A stretch of 64,000 nucleotides of DNA from Acinetobacter terrestris (GCF_004331155.1 NZ_SJNZ01000004.1:1-64000), one strand, 5' to 3'. Shown: positions 17,002-27,358, counted from the stretch's first letter. Notes: generated by a model from the sequence alone, not told the origin. Numbers and translations: made by a program.

Positions 17002-17838
17002 TTAACCAATACGACGTTTAAGTCCTGTCATTTGTAAAACACGGGTTGAAATTTCTTCAATCGACATTTCCGAAACATTCAAATATTTAATGCCTTCAGA
17101 AATATAAATCCCTTCAACCGCACGAAGTTCCATCTGGCATTGACTGAAACTTGCATAACGGCTGTTTGCCTTGCGTTCAGTACGAATCGCCACAAGACGC
17201 TCCGCATCAATCATTAAACCAAACAGTTTATTTTTATGTGGACGCAATACTGCAGGCAAACGGTTGTCGTCCAAGTCTTCTTCAGTTAACGGATAGTTCG
17301 CCACACGAATACCAAATTGTAATGACAAATAAATTGAGGTTGGGGTTTTGCCTGAACGTGACACACCAATCAGAATCAAATCAGCTTTGTCATAATGGCG
17401 TGTACGTGCCCCATCATCGTTGTCCAAAGCGAAATGAACTGCATCAATACGGGCTTTATATGACTCGGAATCGGTCACTGCATGGGTCTGTCCGACTAAA
17501 GTTGTAGGAGGAGTACCTAAAACCTCAGACAATTTACCAATAAGACCTTCAAATACATCAAGATTTACCGCATTTGCAGTGTTAATAATGTCGCGTACAT
17601 AGGGGTCTACAAGGGTATCAAACACCAGTGGTTGCTGCCCATCACGCTCCGCGCGCTGGTTAATCTCTGCAACTACAGTCATTGCAGCCTCTTCAGAACT
17701 AATATAAGGAATAATATGAATGTCAAAATCTACATGAGGAAACTGCGCTAACAGTGAGTGTCCAAGGGTTTCAGCGGTAATTGCCGTACCATCGGAGATA
17801 AAAAATACACTGCGCTTAATTTGTTTACCTTCTGACAT
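17002..17838 (-). CDS. ppsR: Phosphoenolpyruvate synthase regulatory protein (PSRP)
   Basis: A 278-residue bifunctional enzyme that inactivates PEP synthase by ADP-dependent phosphorylation of a threonine and reactivates it by phosphate-dependent removal. The DUF299 family signature is complete: N-terminal VFFISDGTAITAETLGHSL, and the nucleotide loop GVSRSGKTPTSIYLSLQFG at about 160-178, followed by VANYPLTEEDL. Length equals the family norm. It is divergent from its target gene ppsA across 153 bp, the usual arrangement that links synthesis of target and regulator. Confidence 0.96.
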   Translation of the reverse strand: MSEGKQIKRSVFFISDGTAITAETLGHSLLAQFPHVDFDIHIIPYISSEEAAMTVVAEINQRAERDGQQPLVFDTLVDPYVRDIINTANAVNLDVFEGLIGKLSEVLGTPPTTLVGQTHAVTDSESYKARIDAVHFALDNDDGARTRHYDKADLILIGVSRSGKTPTSIYLSLQFGIRVANYPLTEEDLDDNRLPAVLRPHKNKLFGLMIDAERLVAIRTERKANSRYASFSQCQMELRAVEGIYISEGIKYLNVSEMSIEEISTRVLQMTGLKRRIG

Positions 17839-17991
17839 TAAAATTCTCCTTAAATATTTGTCTAAGTACTGTAAAATCTTTATAGTAAACCGATCTTACA
17901 TGACTGTCGCCGAGTTCAATCAAAAAGCTTCGCGATTTGTTATAATTTCATGCCAAGATATGATTAATACTGCAAAAGTGGAGTAACAACT

Positions 17992-20370
17992 TTGGAAGCG
18001 CGCGTAATTGGTCTAGAAAAATTAGGGAAACACGACGTTGAACTTGTAGGTGGGAAAAACTCATCTCTGGGTGAAATGATCAGCCACTTATCTAATGCTG
18101 GTGTGTCAGTACCAGGTGGTTTCGCAACGACTGCGGCTGCTTATCGTGAATTTCTCGAGCAAAGTGGCCTAAACGCTAAAATTCAGGCAGAGCTATCAAC
18201 TTTAAATGTTGATGACGTAAATGCTCTTGCAGTATCTGGCGCTAAAATTCGCCAATGGATTGTCGATACTCCGCTTACAGCAGGACTTGAAAAAGAAGTT
18301 CGCGACGCTTTCGCTGAACTATCTAACGGCAACCCTGACATCGCGGTTGCCGTTCGCTCATCTGCGACTGCAGAAGATTTACCAGACGCTTCTTTTGCTG
18401 GCCAGCAAGAAACTTTCTTGAACATTCGCGGGATCGATAATGTACTGATCGCGATTAAAGAAGTTTTTGCATCTTTATATAATGACCGTGCAATTTCATA
18501 CCGCGTACACCAAAACTTTAAACATGAAGTTGTTGCCCTTTCTGCGGGTATTCAACGCATGGTGCGTTCTGAAACAGGTGCTGCCGGTGTAATGTTTACA
18601 CTTGATACAGAATCTGGTTTCCGTGATGTTGTCTTCATTACTGCATCTTATGGTTTGGGTGAAATGGTCGTTCAGGGCGCAGTAAACCCTGACGAATTCT
18701 ACCTATCTAAACCATTATTAAACGCTGGCAAACATTCTATCCTGCGTCGTAATCTTGGCTCTAAACACCAAAAAATGATTTATGGCGAAGAAGCTTCTGC
18801 TGGTAAATCTGTGGTGGTTGTAGACGTTGAAAAACAAGATCGTCAACAATTCGCGTTAAATGATCACGAACTCCAAGAACTTGCCAAACAAGCCTTGATC
18901 ATTGAAAACCATTATGGTTCTCCAATGGACATCGAATGGGCGAAAGATGGCGATGACGGTGAAATTTATATCGTTCAAGCACGTCCTGAAACAGTAAAAA
19001 GTCGTGAAAATGTCGGCACAATGGAACGCTACCTGCTTAAACAAAAAGGTACTGTGATTTGTGAAGGTCGTTCAATTGGTCAACGTATCGGTTCTGGTAA
19101 AGTACGTATCGTTTCTTCAATCAAAGAAATGGACAAAGTGCAAGACGGTGATGTTCTTGTATCTGACATGACTGACCCGGACTGGGAACCAGTGATGAAA
19201 CGTGCAGCTGCGATTGTAACCAATCGTGGTGGTCGTACTTGTCACGCGGCAATCATTGCACGTGAACTTGGCGTTCCAGCAATCGTAGGTTGTGGTAACG
19301 CAACTGAAGTCCTTGTAGACGGTCAAGAAGTAACTGTATCTTGTGCTGAAGGCGATACAGGCTTCATCTACGAAGGTTCTTTAGATTTCGAAGTTCAACG
19401 CAACTCTATCGAATCTATGCCAGCACTTCCGTTCAAAGTCATGATGAACGTCGGTAACCCTGACCGTGCATTTGACTTCGCGCAAATTCCAAACGAAGGT
19501 ATTGGTTTAGCTCGTTTAGAATTCATCATCAACCGTATGATTGGTGTGCATCCTAAAGCGTTGTTAAATATTGACAGCCTTCCACGCGAAACTCGTGCAG
19601 CTGTAATGGCACGTACTGCGGGTTATTCTTCTCCAATCGAATTCTATGTAGAAAAATTGGTTGAAGGTATTTCAACCCTTGCTGCTGCATTCGCTGACAA
19701 ACCAGTGATCGTTCGTATGTCTGACTTCAAGTCAAACGAATATGCGAACTTGATCGGTGGTAAGTTATATGAACCGGAAGAAGAAAACCCAATGCTTGGT
19801 TTCCGTGGCGCTAGCCGTTACGTGTCTGACAACTTCCGTGACTGTTTTGAGCTTGAATGCCGCGCATTGAAGAAAGCACGTGACGAAATGGGCTTAACCA
19901 ACATTCAAATCATGATTCCTTTCGTACGTACAGTTGCTGAAGCGAAACGTGTGATCGAATTATTGGGGCTGAATGGTCTTAAACGCGGTGAAAATGGCCT
20001 TAAAGTGATCATGATGTGCGAATTGCCAACCAATGCATTGCTGGCTGATCAATTCCTTGAACACTTCGATGGCTTCTCTATCGGTTCTAACGACTTGACT
20101 CAGTTAACACTTGGTCTTGACCGTGACTCTGGTATTGTTTCTCACCTGTTCGACGAACGTGATCCTGCGGTAAAAGCATTGCTTTCACTTGCAATTCAAG
20201 CATGTCGTAAAGCGGGCAAATATGTCGGTATTTGTGGTCAAGGTCCTTCTGATCACCCAGATCTTGCTCAATGGTTGATGGAACAAGGTATTGAATCAGT
20301 ATCGCTAAACCCAGACTCGGTTTTAGACACCTGGTTCTTCCTTGCTGAAGAAAAAGCTCAACAAGCTTAA
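17992..20370 (+). CDS. ppsA: Phosphoenolpyruvate synthase
   Basis: A 792-residue enzyme converting pyruvate, ATP and water to PEP, AMP and phosphate, the first step of gluconeogenesis from pyruvate. Domain order: N-terminal ATP-binding domain ([16 protein letters not shown]), swivelling phosphohistidine domain with [15 protein letters not shown] (catalytic His near 420, beside the threonine targeted by PSRP), and C-terminal PEP/pyruvate TIM-barrel with [12 protein letters not shown] and catalytic Cys in [11 protein letters not shown]. The start codon is TTG at 17992 with GTGGAG 8 bases upstream; a TATAAT box lies at 17941-17946. Acinetobacter grows mainly on organic acids, so this step is central. 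Terminator at 20382-20412. Confidence 0.97.
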   Translation: MEARVIGLEKLGKHDVELVGGKNSSLGEMISHLSNAGVSVPGGFATTAAAYREFLEQSGLNAKIQAELSTLNVDDVNALAVSGAKIRQWIVDTPLTAGLEKEVRDAFAELSNGNPDIAVAVRSSATAEDLPDASFAGQQETFLNIRGIDNVLIAIKEVFASLYNDRAISYRVHQNFKHEVVALSAGIQRMVRSETGAAGVMFTLDTESGFRDVVFITASYGLGEMVVQGAVNPDEFYLSKPLLNAGKHSILRRNLGSKHQKMIYGEEASAGKSVVVVDVEKQDRQQFALNDHELQELAKQALIIENHYGSPMDIEWAKDGDDGEIYIVQARPETVKSRENVGTMERYLLKQKGTVICEGRSIGQRIGSGKVRIVSSIKEMDKVQDGDVLVSDMTDPDWEPVMKRAAAIVTNRGGRTCHAAIIARELGVPAIVGCGNATEVLVDGQEVTVSCAEGDTGFIYEGSLDFEVQRNSIESMPALPFKVMMNVGNPDRAFDFAQIPNEGIGLARLEFIINRMIGVHPKALLNIDSLPRETRAAVMARTAGYSSPIEFYVEKLVEGISTLAAAFADKPVIVRMSDFKSNEYANLIGGKLYEPEEENPMLGFRGASRYVSDNFRDCFELECRALKKARDEMGLTNIQIMIPFVRTVAEAKRVIELLGLNGLKRGENGLKVIMMCELPTNALLADQFLEHFDGFSIGSNDLTQLTLGLDRDSGIVSHLFDERDPAVKALLSLAIQACRKAGKYVGICGQGPSDHPDLAQWLMEQGIESVSLNPDSVLDTWFFLAEEKAQQA

Positions 20371-20381
20371 GAAACTATGTT

Positions 20382-20412
20382 AAAAAAAGACCCACATTTG
20401 GGTCTTTTTTTT
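20382..20412 (+). terminator. Terminator of ppsA
   Basis: Stem AAAGACCCA/TGGGTCTTT with CATT loop and T8 run. About ten bases further, an inverted repeat TAAGGGTTTG-CTATA-CAAACCTTA (20424-20447) precedes the next gene and might be an operator or leader hairpin. Confidence 0.85.
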
Positions 20413-20471
20413 CATCTATAATTTAAGGGTTTGCTATACAAACCTTATTTACGTTTTGAGATTTAATATTT

Positions 20472-21242
20472 ATGCAAATTTACTTGGCTCGTAATAATCA
20501 ACAAGCTGGTCCATATACCTTAGAGCAGTTGAACCAGATGCTCGCTAGTCAGCAAGTTCTGCTTACAGATTTGGCTTGGCATCAAGGCATGACCGAATGG
20601 AAAGCTTTAGGTGAATTAACCCAAGGTAAACTTGTATATCAACCTGAAGGTTATGTAGCTCCTACAGCTTTTCCTGAGCAAACCCCTGTTCAGGATTCCA
20701 GCTTTAGTAAAATTCAGATTGAAAAAAAAGCGGCACCCAATAGTGAACTCGCTTCAATCACTACCCGAATCTTAGCAAAAATTATCGATTTGTTGCTCTG
20801 GTTACCCGCAGCAGCCATTCCATCTTTTTTTCTAAAACCCGAACAGGTTAACCAGTTGTCCGAGATTCAGCAAAAGATGCAATCCGCTGACACATCGACT
20901 CAGGCAGTTCAATTACAGCAGCAATTATTTACCCTTATTCCCGCAGAAGCTTGGCAAGCGATGTGTGTGTATATCATTATTATGCTGGGAATTCAGGCAT
21001 TTATGTTGGCTAAATCGGGTCAAAGCATTGGCAAGAAACTGACCAAAATTAAAATTGTAGATGCAGAAAGTGGTGAGAAAGTCAGCCTAATGCGTGCATT
21101 TACTTTACGTAGTTTCATTTTCATCATTTTGAATTTGCTGTTTATGCCATTTGTCACCATTGTTGACCATGTTTTTGCGATTGGCGAAAAACGCCAAACT
21201 TTGCATGATAAGCTTGCAAAAACTAAAGTGATCAAACAATAA
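20472..21242 (+). CDS. GYF_2-RDD membrane protein
   Basis: A 256-residue protein with two recognisable parts. Residues 1-50 are a GYF_2 domain (YLARNNQQAGPYTLEQLNQ with later LAWHQGMTEW), a small peptide-binding fold. After a linker, residues about 90-256 form an RDD membrane domain: TTRILAKIIDLLLWLPAAA (first helix with the R-D pattern), a second helix around MCVYIIIMLGIQAFMLA, the conserved SIGKKLTKIKIVDA, and a last helix followed by GEKRQTLHDKLAKTKVI. This combination is common in gammaproteobacteria. Role unknown; transport or membrane scaffolding has been suggested for RDD proteins. Confidence 0.82.
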   Translation: MQIYLARNNQQAGPYTLEQLNQMLASQQVLLTDLAWHQGMTEWKALGELTQGKLVYQPEGYVAPTAFPEQTPVQDSSFSKIQIEKKAAPNSELASITTRILAKIIDLLLWLPAAAIPSFFLKPEQVNQLSEIQQKMQSADTSTQAVQLQQQLFTLIPAEAWQAMCVYIIIMLGIQAFMLAKSGQSIGKKLTKIKIVDAESGEKVSLMRAFTLRSFIFIILNLLFMPFVTIVDHVFAIGEKRQTLHDKLAKTKVIKQ

Positions 21243-21248
21243 TCATAC

Positions 21249-21280
21249 AAAAAAACAGGGTTATTTATAGCCCTGTTTTT
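21249..21280 (+). terminator. Terminator of the GYF-RDD gene
   Basis: Stem AAAAACAGGG/CCCTGTTTTT with a 10-base A/T-rich loop. Confidence 0.8.
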
Positions 21281-21424
21281 CCCCAGAATGTTGATATTAA
21301 AATAAAATTATTACATGAAAAGTTTAATTCCGAGTAAAAAAATCGGTTTTTATAACAGTCATTTAAAGCCCCTTTACATATAGCTTAGTTCAACAATATG
21401 AGGCATAATGCCTCACAACGTAGC

Positions 21425-21503
21425 GGTGTCTCATGATTGGGAAGGATTTTCTATACTTAGAATTTCTAAGCGAAAATAAAAACATTTCCAATCATGCGAC
21501 ACT
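21425..21503 (+). promoter_or_regulatory. Large inverted repeat ahead of the cyo operon
   Basis: Arms GTGTC-T-CATGATTGGGAA (21426-21443) and TTTCCAATCATG-C-GACAC (21485-21502) pair over 17 of 18 positions (one G-U pair, one mismatch), enclosing a 41-base region that itself holds CTTAGAAATTCTAAG-like pairing (TTAGAA/TTCTAA). If transcribed it would form a long structured leader 57 bases before the cyoA start. A smaller hairpin GAGGCATAATGCCTC lies just before it. This 316-bp gap contains no gene. Confidence 0.5.
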
Positions 21504-21558
21504 TTAATCGCTATCCCATATTAAATTAGGGAATGGGACTCTTCACCGAGGTTGTAAA

Positions 21559-22632
21559 ATGAGACAAACAATTTTAGCTGTATTGTCTTTATCTGCGATG
21601 GCTGCACTCTTGACTGGGTGTGGCGGTGATATGGTACTTCTAAACTCAAAAGGTCCAGTTGCTCAAGGTCAATCTGACCTGATGATGACTGCGATCTATT
21701 TAATGCTTTTGGTGGTAATTCCATCAGCAATTATGGCATTGTGGTTTGGATGGAAATATCGCGCATCGAATAAAGATGCAGACTATAAACCTACATGGGC
21801 ACACTCAACTGCAATTGAAATTGTAGTATGGGGCATACCTGTCATTATTATTGGTATTCTAGCGTGGTTAACTTGGTGGGGTTCCCACAAGTATGACCCA
21901 TACCGTCCGGTAGAATCTGATAAAGCACCTTTAACTGTTCAAGTTATTGCTGAACAATTCAAATGGATCTTCATCTACCCAGAACAAAACATTGCGACTG
22001 TTAACGAAATGCGCTTCCCAGAGAAAACTCCGGTTACTCTTCGTTTAACTTCTAACTTCACAATGAACTCGTTCTTTATCCCTGCATTATCTGGTCAGAT
22101 TTATGCAATGGCGGGTATGCAGACTCACTTGAACTTCTTGGCAGACGAAACTAGCCCAGCCGAAGGCTACCGCGGTTTCTCTTCTAACTATTCAGGTTAT
22201 GGCTTCTCACAAATGCGCTTCCGTGCTCATTCTGTGACAGATGCACAGTTTGCTGAATGGGTAGCGGCAGTTAAATCAGGTAACGGCACTTCAGTAAATC
22301 CTAACGCAGTTCAAAAGGCTGTTTTAGATCAAACTGAATTTGCTGCTTTACGTGACGGTAACCGTTCTAAGCACCAAATCGAAGCAATGGTTGTGAATGC
22401 TCAAACTCCTGAAGAGAAGGCTGCTGCTGAAGCATTGAAGCCTTATCCAACTAAGCCACACCCAGTGACTTATTATTCTTCAGTAGAGCCTAAATTGTTC
22501 GAATCAGTGATTAACAGATACATGAGCAACTACCACGGTGCTGACCATTCAGCAACTGCGGGTCATGAAGCTGCTGCTTCTGATGCTCATGCAAATGTTG
22601 AACATGCGACTGCAGCTTCTGTAGAGGAATAA
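21559..22632 (+). CDS. cyoA: Cytochrome o ubiquinol oxidase subunit II
   Basis: A 357-residue subunit II of the cytochrome bo3 quinol oxidase. It opens with a lipoprotein signal (AMAALLTGC, lipidated Cys at 21), has two membrane helices (about 40-65 and 85-110), then a periplasmic cupredoxin-fold domain (FKWIFIYPEQNIATVNEM, NSFFIPALSGQIYAMAGMQ). The copper A ligands of cytochrome c oxidases are absent, as expected for a quinol oxidase. A His/Ala-rich tail (GADHSATAGHEAAASDAHAN) is extra. GAGG 9 bases upstream of the ATG. First gene of cyoABCDE. Confidence 0.96.
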   Translation: MRQTILAVLSLSAMAALLTGCGGDMVLLNSKGPVAQGQSDLMMTAIYLMLLVVIPSAIMALWFGWKYRASNKDADYKPTWAHSTAIEIVVWGIPVIIIGILAWLTWWGSHKYDPYRPVESDKAPLTVQVIAEQFKWIFIYPEQNIATVNEMRFPEKTPVTLRLTSNFTMNSFFIPALSGQIYAMAGMQTHLNFLADETSPAEGYRGFSSNYSGYGFSQMRFRAHSVTDAQFAEWVAAVKSGNGTSVNPNAVQKAVLDQTEFAALRDGNRSKHQIEAMVVNAQTPEEKAAAEALKPYPTKPHPVTYYSSVEPKLFESVINRYMSNYHGADHSATAGHEAAASDAHANVEHATAASVEE

Positions 22633-22635
22633 GAC

Positions 22636-24624
22636 ATGAGCTTATTAGGTAAGTTAGGTCCGGATTCAATTCCACACGATCCAATTGTATTGGTGACTGT
22701 TGCGATGATGATCCTTGGTGGCCTTGCAGTCGTTGCAGGGATCACCTACTTTAAAAAATGGAACTACCTGTGGACTGAATGGTTCACATCTGTAGACCAT
22801 AAAAAAATTGGTATCATGTATATCTTTGTATCTGTAATCATGTTAGTTCGTGGTTTCGCAGATGCGATCATGATGCGTCTTCAACAGTTCCTCGCTCGAG
22901 GTGGTGGTGAAGGCTATTTACATCCTGAACATTACGATCAGATCTTTACTGCCCATGGCGTAATCATGATCTTCTTCGTAGCGATGGGTCTTGTAGTTGG
23001 CTTAATGAACATCTCTGTACCTTTACAGATTGGTGCTCGTGACGTTGCCTTCCCATTATTGAACTCACTCAGTTTCTGGCTATTTGCTGGTGCTGCGGGT
23101 CTAATGATGGCTTCTCTTGCACTGGGCGAATTCGCTGCAACTGGTTGGATGGCTTACCCTCCACTATCAGGCATTGAATATTCTCCAGGCGTAGGTGTTG
23201 ACTACTATATCTGGGCACTGCAAATTTCAGGCTTAGGTACGCTTTTAACCGGTGTTAACTTCTTTGTTACCATCATTAAAATGCGCGCACCTGGCATGAC
23301 ACTGATGGATATGCCGATCTTTACCTGGACATCTTTATGTACAGCAGTATTGATCATTGCAGCGTTCCCAGTGTTAACTGCTACGATTGCAATGTTGTCG
23401 CTTGACCGTTACTTCGGTTTCCACTTCTTTACAAACGACTTGGGTGGTAGCCCAATGATGTATGTAAACTTGATTTGGACTTGGGGTCACCCAGAAGTTT
23501 ACATCTTGGTATTACCTGCATTTGGTATTTACTCAGAAGTTGTAGCAACGTTCTCTCGTAAAGCATTGTTTGGTTACAAATCAATGGTGTATGCAACTGT
23601 AGCAATCACAGTATTGTCTTTCGTTGTATGGGTTCACCACTTCTTTACCATGGGTGCTGGTGCCAACGTTAACGCGTTCTTCGGTATCATGACCATGATT
23701 ATTGCCATCCCTACTGGTGTGAAAATCTTCTCTTGGTTATTCACCATGTACAAGGGTCGCATTACCTTTACAACACCAATGCTTTGGACACTTGGCTTCC
23801 TTGTGACTTTTGGTATCGGTGGTTTAACAGGTGTATTAATGGCAGTTCCACCAGCGGACTTCCTGGTACATAACTCGTTATTCTTGATTGCTCACTTCCA
23901 TAACGTAATTATTGGTGGTGTAGTATTTGCAATGTTCGCAGGTATCATTTTCTACTGGCCAAAAATGTTTGGCTGGAAACTCAATGAAACTTGGGGCAAG
24001 GCAGCTTTCTGGTTCTGGTTCTTCGGTTTCTACTTTGCATTCATGCCACTTTATATCCTTGGTTTCATGGGTATGACTCGTCGCTTGAATACATATGACA
24101 ACCCAGAATGGGATCCGTATGTATCGATTGCATTGTTTGGTGCTGTTCTGATTGCTCTTGGTATTGCATGTTTCTTAATGCAAATCATTGTTGGCTTCTT
24201 ACAACGCAACAACAATATCGATCACACTGGCGACATCTGGGATGGCCGTACTTTAGAATGGGCAACTTCTTCACCTGCTCCGTTCTATAACTTTGCTCAT
24301 CTTCCAAAGATCAATGGTATTGATACTTTCTGGACTGACAAAGAAAATGGCATCGCATATGCTAAACCAACCAAGTATGAAGACATTCATATGCCAACCA
24401 ACCGTGCTGCTGGTTTCGTTATCGCAATGTTCATCACTGTTATGGGCTTCGCGTTAATCTGGCATATCTGGTGGTTAGTAGTTGTTACGTTCATTGCCAC
24501 TATCGTTAGCTTCATCGTGTCTTCTTTCACCAAGAAAGTGGATTACTATGTACCTGCTGCCGAAGTTGAGCGTATTGAAAACGAACGCTATGCGATTCTT
24601 GAAAAACACTTGAAGAAGGACTAA
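22636..24624 (+). CDS. cyoB: Cytochrome o ubiquinol oxidase subunit I
   Basis: A 662-residue, about 15-helix catalytic subunit of the proton-pumping bo3 oxidase. It holds the haem b and haem o3-CuB centres: [14 protein letters not shown] (haem ligand region), [22 protein letters not shown] with the His-Tyr cross-link motif of Cu[12 protein letters not shown] (two CuB histidines), and [10 protein letters not shown] (haem ligands). The leader DSIPHDP and helix-zero region are those of quinol-oxidising members. Three bases separate it from cyoA. Confidence 0.98.
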   Translation: MSLLGKLGPDSIPHDPIVLVTVAMMILGGLAVVAGITYFKKWNYLWTEWFTSVDHKKIGIMYIFVSVIMLVRGFADAIMMRLQQFLARGGGEGYLHPEHYDQIFTAHGVIMIFFVAMGLVVGLMNISVPLQIGARDVAFPLLNSLSFWLFAGAAGLMMASLALGEFAATGWMAYPPLSGIEYSPGVGVDYYIWALQISGLGTLLTGVNFFVTIIKMRAPGMTLMDMPIFTWTSLCTAVLIIAAFPVLTATIAMLSLDRYFGFHFFTNDLGGSPMMYVNLIWTWGHPEVYILVLPAFGIYSEVVATFSRKALFGYKSMVYATVAITVLSFVVWVHHFFTMGAGANVNAFFGIMTMIIAIPTGVKIFSWLFTMYKGRITFTTPMLWTLGFLVTFGIGGLTGVLMAVPPADFLVHNSLFLIAHFHNVIIGGVVFAMFAGIIFYWPKMFGWKLNETWGKAAFWFWFFGFYFAFMPLYILGFMGMTRRLNTYDNPEWDPYVSIALFGAVLIALGIACFLMQIIVGFLQRNNNIDHTGDIWDGRTLEWATSSPAPFYNFAHLPKINGIDTFWTDKENGIAYAKPTKYEDIHMPTNRAAGFVIAMFITVMGFALIWHIWWLVVVTFIATIVSFIVSSFTKKVDYYVPAAEVERIENERYAILEKHLKKD

Positions 24625-24628
24625 GACA

Positions 24629-25249
24629 ATGGCTGAAGTACTTCATCACGACAACCATGGACACGATGAGCATCATCATCACGATGATACTGACATCACA
24701 GTCTTTGGTTTCTGGACTTACTTGATGAGTGACTTGATCCTGTTCGGGACACTCTTCATTGCGTTCGCTGTATTAAGCAGTCACATTCCTGTTGGTACTC
24801 CAAGTGCTAAAGAGCTTTTTGGTGATTCTTTAGGTTTCGTTTTAACTGAAACTTTCGCCCTCTTGATCTCTTCTGTGACCTTCGGTTTTGCCGTACTTGC
24901 TTCATACAAGAAAAATGTGGGTCAAGTTCTCACTTGGTTAGCAATTACATGGCTATTTGGTGCTGCCTTCATCGGTATGGAACTTTATGAGTTTAACCAC
25001 CTTGTACACGCTGGCCATGGCCCGACTACAAGTGCGTTCTTATCTGCGTTCTTTACCTTAGTTGGTACGCACGGTATTCACGTAACTTCTGGTTTGGTAT
25101 GGATGCTTGTGTTGATGTATCAAATCAAGAAAAATGGTTTGACACTTCCGAACACTCGTCGTCTTGCTTGCCTAAGCTTGTTCTGGCACTTCCTTGACAT
25201 CGTTTGGATCTGTGTATTCAGCGTAGTTTACTTGATGGGAGTTCTATAA
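24629..25249 (+). CDS. cyoC: Cytochrome o ubiquinol oxidase subunit III
   Basis: A 206-residue five-helix subunit III. The N-terminus is unusually histidine rich ([20 protein letters not shown]), then the family pattern [32 protein letters not shown] and [20 protein letters not shown]. It stabilises the catalytic core. Starts 5 bases after cyoB ends and its stop shares one base with the cyoD start (TAATG), so translation is coupled. The His-rich leader might bind metal but this is not established. Confidence 0.96.
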   Translation: MAEVLHHDNHGHDEHHHHDDTDITVFGFWTYLMSDLILFGTLFIAFAVLSSHIPVGTPSAKELFGDSLGFVLTETFALLISSVTFGFAVLASYKKNVGQVLTWLAITWLFGAAFIGMELYEFNHLVHAGHGPTTSAFLSAFFTLVGTHGIHVTSGLVWMLVLMYQIKKNGLTLPNTRRLACLSLFWHFLDIVWICVFSVVYLMGVL

Positions 25250-25575
25250 TGAGTCATGACCACAACTCTGCTGGTGCAGCGCACGGCAATACTAAGCAAT
25301 ACACAATTGGCTTTATCCTGTCTATCGTTCTGACAATCATTCCTTTTGGTATGGTTATGGCAGGCGGTTTTGGACGTGGCCTGGTTATTGCAACGATTGC
25401 GATCACAGCTGTTGCTCAGATTCTTGTACAGTTAATTTACTTCCTGCACATGAACTCTTCTTCAGAGCAACGCTGGAATGTTATTGCGTTCATCTATACA
25501 ATTCTTACAGTTGCAATCTTATTGGTTGGGTCTGTATGGATCATGAACTACCTTCACTACAACATGATGATCTAA
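25249..25575 (+). CDS. cyoD: Cytochrome o ubiquinol oxidase subunit IV
   Basis: A 108-residue, three-helix subunit IV, starting at ATG 25249 that overlaps the cyoC stop by one base. N-terminal [18 protein letters not shown], then TIGFILSIVLTIIPFGMVM and the family motif LVQLIYFLHMNSSSEQRWN. An earlier in-frame start inside cyoC is rejected because the family begins here. Needed for assembly of the CuB site in E. coli. Confidence 0.95.
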   Translation: MSHDHNSAGAAHGNTKQYTIGFILSIVLTIIPFGMVMAGGFGRGLVIATIAITAVAQILVQLIYFLHMNSSSEQRWNVIAFIYTILTVAILLVGSVWIMNYLHYNMMI

Positions 25576-25585
25576 ACTGATCGTC

Positions 25586-26464
25586 ATGCTGAAAAAGTAT
25601 TTATTCCTGACTAAACCAGGAATTCTCTTTGGTAACTTTGTTACCACTTTGGGCGGCTATTTCCTAGCCGCTCAAGGTTCTGTAGATTTCCTTTTATTGC
25701 TTATTACCCTCCTGGGTACAACTTTGGTTGTTGCCTCTGGTTGTGTGGTCAATAACGTTATTGACCAAGACATCGACCAAAAAATGCAGCGCACACAAAA
25801 TCGTGCGATGGTTAAAAAATCCATTTCCGTTCCTGTCGCTTTGGTGTATTCCTTAGTACTTGGCGTGATTGGTTTTAGCATTTTATGGTTCTGGGTAAAT
25901 GCGTACGCTTTTTTATTTGCAGTGATTGGTTTTGTAGTCTATGTGGTGCTTTATAGCCTCTGGACAAAACGCACAACAATTCACCAAACCGTTATTGGAA
26001 GTATTTCTGGTGCAAGCCCACCAGTAATTGGATATACCGCTGTCAGTAATGAATTTGACTTGGCTGCACTGCTTATTTTTATTGGTTATGCACTTTGGCA
26101 AATGCCTCATTCCTGGGCGATTGCAGTATATCGTTTTGATGACTACAAAAATGCAGGTATTCCGATTCTTCCTGTAGCACGTTCTATTTTACGTACTAAA
26201 ATTGAATCACTGATTTATGTTATTTTATTTACCATCAGCATGAATGCCCTGTTTGTTTATGGTTATACAAACTGGCTATATCTGGTGATTTTAAATGCGT
26301 TATGCATTTATTGGTTTTATATTGGTGTACTGGGCTTTAAAGCTGAAAATGACCAACTCTGGGCAAAACGCTTTTTCCTGTTTTCGGTTATTCTGATTAC
26401 GATCATCAGTATATGTTTTAGTTTTACCTCCCAAGCGCCAGCAACACAAATCGTGTTTTTCTAA
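25586..26464 (+). CDS. cyoE: Protohaem IX farnesyltransferase (haem O synthase)
   Basis: A 292-residue UbiA-superfamily prenyltransferase that makes haem O for the oxidase by adding a farnesyl group to haem B. The first aspartate-rich motif is NNVIDQDIDQKMQRTQNR at about 55-72 and the later conserved loop is FDDYKNAGIPILP. About seven to nine membrane helices. Last gene of the cyo operon, 10 bases after cyoD; terminator at 26463-26495. Confidence 0.95.
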   Translation: MLKKYLFLTKPGILFGNFVTTLGGYFLAAQGSVDFLLLLITLLGTTLVVASGCVVNNVIDQDIDQKMQRTQNRAMVKKSISVPVALVYSLVLGVIGFSILWFWVNAYAFLFAVIGFVVYVVLYSLWTKRTTIHQTVIGSISGASPPVIGYTAVSNEFDLAALLIFIGYALWQMPHSWAIAVYRFDDYKNAGIPILPVARSILRTKIESLIYVILFTISMNALFVYGYTNWLYLVILNALCIYWFYIGVLGFKAENDQLWAKRFFLFSVILITIISICFSFTSQAPATQIVFF

Positions 26465-26495
26465 AAAAGATAGAGTTCTACTCTATCTTTTTTTT
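26463..26495 (+). terminator. Terminator of cyoABCDE
   Basis: Stem AAAGATAGAG/CTCTATCTTT with TTCTA loop and T-run, overlapping the cyoE stop codon. Confidence 0.88.
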
Positions 26496-26598
26496 CATCA
26501 TTCTAAAAAATCTATTCAATATCTTTTTCTATTTTTATTTATTCCAGCTTTCCCCCTGCCAAGCTCATATATAAATCAATCATTACCAAAAGATTCCC

Positions 26599-26627
26599 TT
26601 GTAATTTCTCCCTAAAACCACTAAAAT
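26599..26627 (+). promoter_or_regulatory. Promoter of rpsF-rpsR-rplI
   Basis: TTGTAA at 26599-26604 and TAAAAT at 26622-26627 with a 17-base spacer, a good sigma-70 match. Transcription would begin near 26634, leaving a leader of about 90 bases that is rich in hairpins. Confidence 0.6.
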
Positions 26628-26634
26628 TCACGCT

Positions 26635-26723
26635 TCGCAATTTTTGCGACACAACTTTGGTTGTGACTCCTTGCTTCTGACTTTTCAAAAGTTAGGGGCT
26701 GCACAAACCGTAAGGAGCTGACA
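26635..26723 (+). promoter_or_regulatory. Structured 5' leader of the rpsF operon
   Basis: Three short hairpins in a row: TCGCAA/TTGCGA (26635-26649), CACAAC/GTTGTG (26650-26665) and CTGACTTTT/AAAAGTTAG (26677-26695), then ACAAACCG and the ribosome binding site AAGGAG. Leaders of rpsF in many bacteria bind the S6:S18 complex through a CCG-containing motif; a CCG is present at 26708-26710, but I cannot confirm the full motif. The third hairpin resembles hairpin 3 of the elements at 3189 and 44067. Confidence 0.35.
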
Positions 26724-27110
26724 ATGCGTCACTACGAAATCGTACTTTTGGTACATCCAGACCAAAGCGATCAAGTTGTGGGTATGGTAGAACGTTACCT
26801 AACTCACATCAAAGAAGCTGAAGGTCAAATTCACCGTTTAGAAGATTGGGGCCGTCGTCAATTGGCTTACCCAATTAACAAAATTCATAAAGCTCACTAC
26901 ATTTTAATGAATGTTGAATGTGGTCAAACTACGCTTAATGAATTAGAAGAATTGTTCCGTTATAACGACGCAATCCTTCGTAATGTTATTATTCGTCGTG
27001 AAAACGCAATCACTGAAGAATCATTGCTTGCTAAAAGTGCTGAAGAAAAACGTGCGCGTAAAGCACAACGTGAAGAAGCACAACAATCTCAAGACTCTGC
27101 TGAAGCATAA
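26724..27110 (+). CDS. rpsF: 30S ribosomal protein S6
   Basis: A 128-residue S6 (N-terminal [18 protein letters not shown], then [22 protein letters not shown]), with a charged C-terminal extension ([19 protein letters not shown]) that in enterobacteria receives added glutamates from RimK. It binds 16S rRNA on the platform together with S18. AAGGAG lies 6 bases before the ATG. First gene of rpsF-rpsR-rplI; priB, which lies between rpsF and rpsR in enterobacteria, is absent here. Confidence 0.98.
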   Translation: MRHYEIVLLVHPDQSDQVVGMVERYLTHIKEAEGQIHRLEDWGRRQLAYPINKIHKAHYILMNVECGQTTLNELEELFRYNDAILRNVIIRRENAITEESLLAKSAEEKRARKAQREEAQQSQDSAEA

Positions 27111-27121
27111 GGAGAACATTA

Positions 27122-27349
27122 ATGGCACGTTTTTACCGTCGTCGCAAGTTCTGCCGCTTTACAGCTGAGAAAGTTGCGTACATCGACTACAAAGATATCG
27201 ATACTTTAAAACAGTACATCACTGAAAACGGCAAAATTGTTCCTAGCCGTATTACAGGTACTAAAGCTCGTTACCAACGTCAATTAGCGCTTGCTATTAA
27301 ACAAGCTCGTTACTTGGCTTTGATCCCTTACACTGACAATCATAAGTGA
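27122..27349 (+). CDS. rpsR: 30S ribosomal protein S18
   Basis: A 75-residue basic protein ([42 protein letters not shown]) that forms a heterodimer with S6 on the 30S platform. AAGGAG precedes the start by a few bases; 11 bases separate it from rpsF. Confidence 0.98.
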   Translation: MARFYRRRKFCRFTAEKVAYIDYKDIDTLKQYITENGKIVPSRITGTKARYQRQLALAIKQARYLALIPYTDNHK

Positions 27350-27358
27350 GGTTGAGCT

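Noticed and set aside
26635-26695. rpsF leader as a third full copy of the GGA-hairpin element
   Set aside because: It has three hairpins but loops lack GGA and lengths differ; only hairpin 3 is similar, so it is kept as a separate leader structure.
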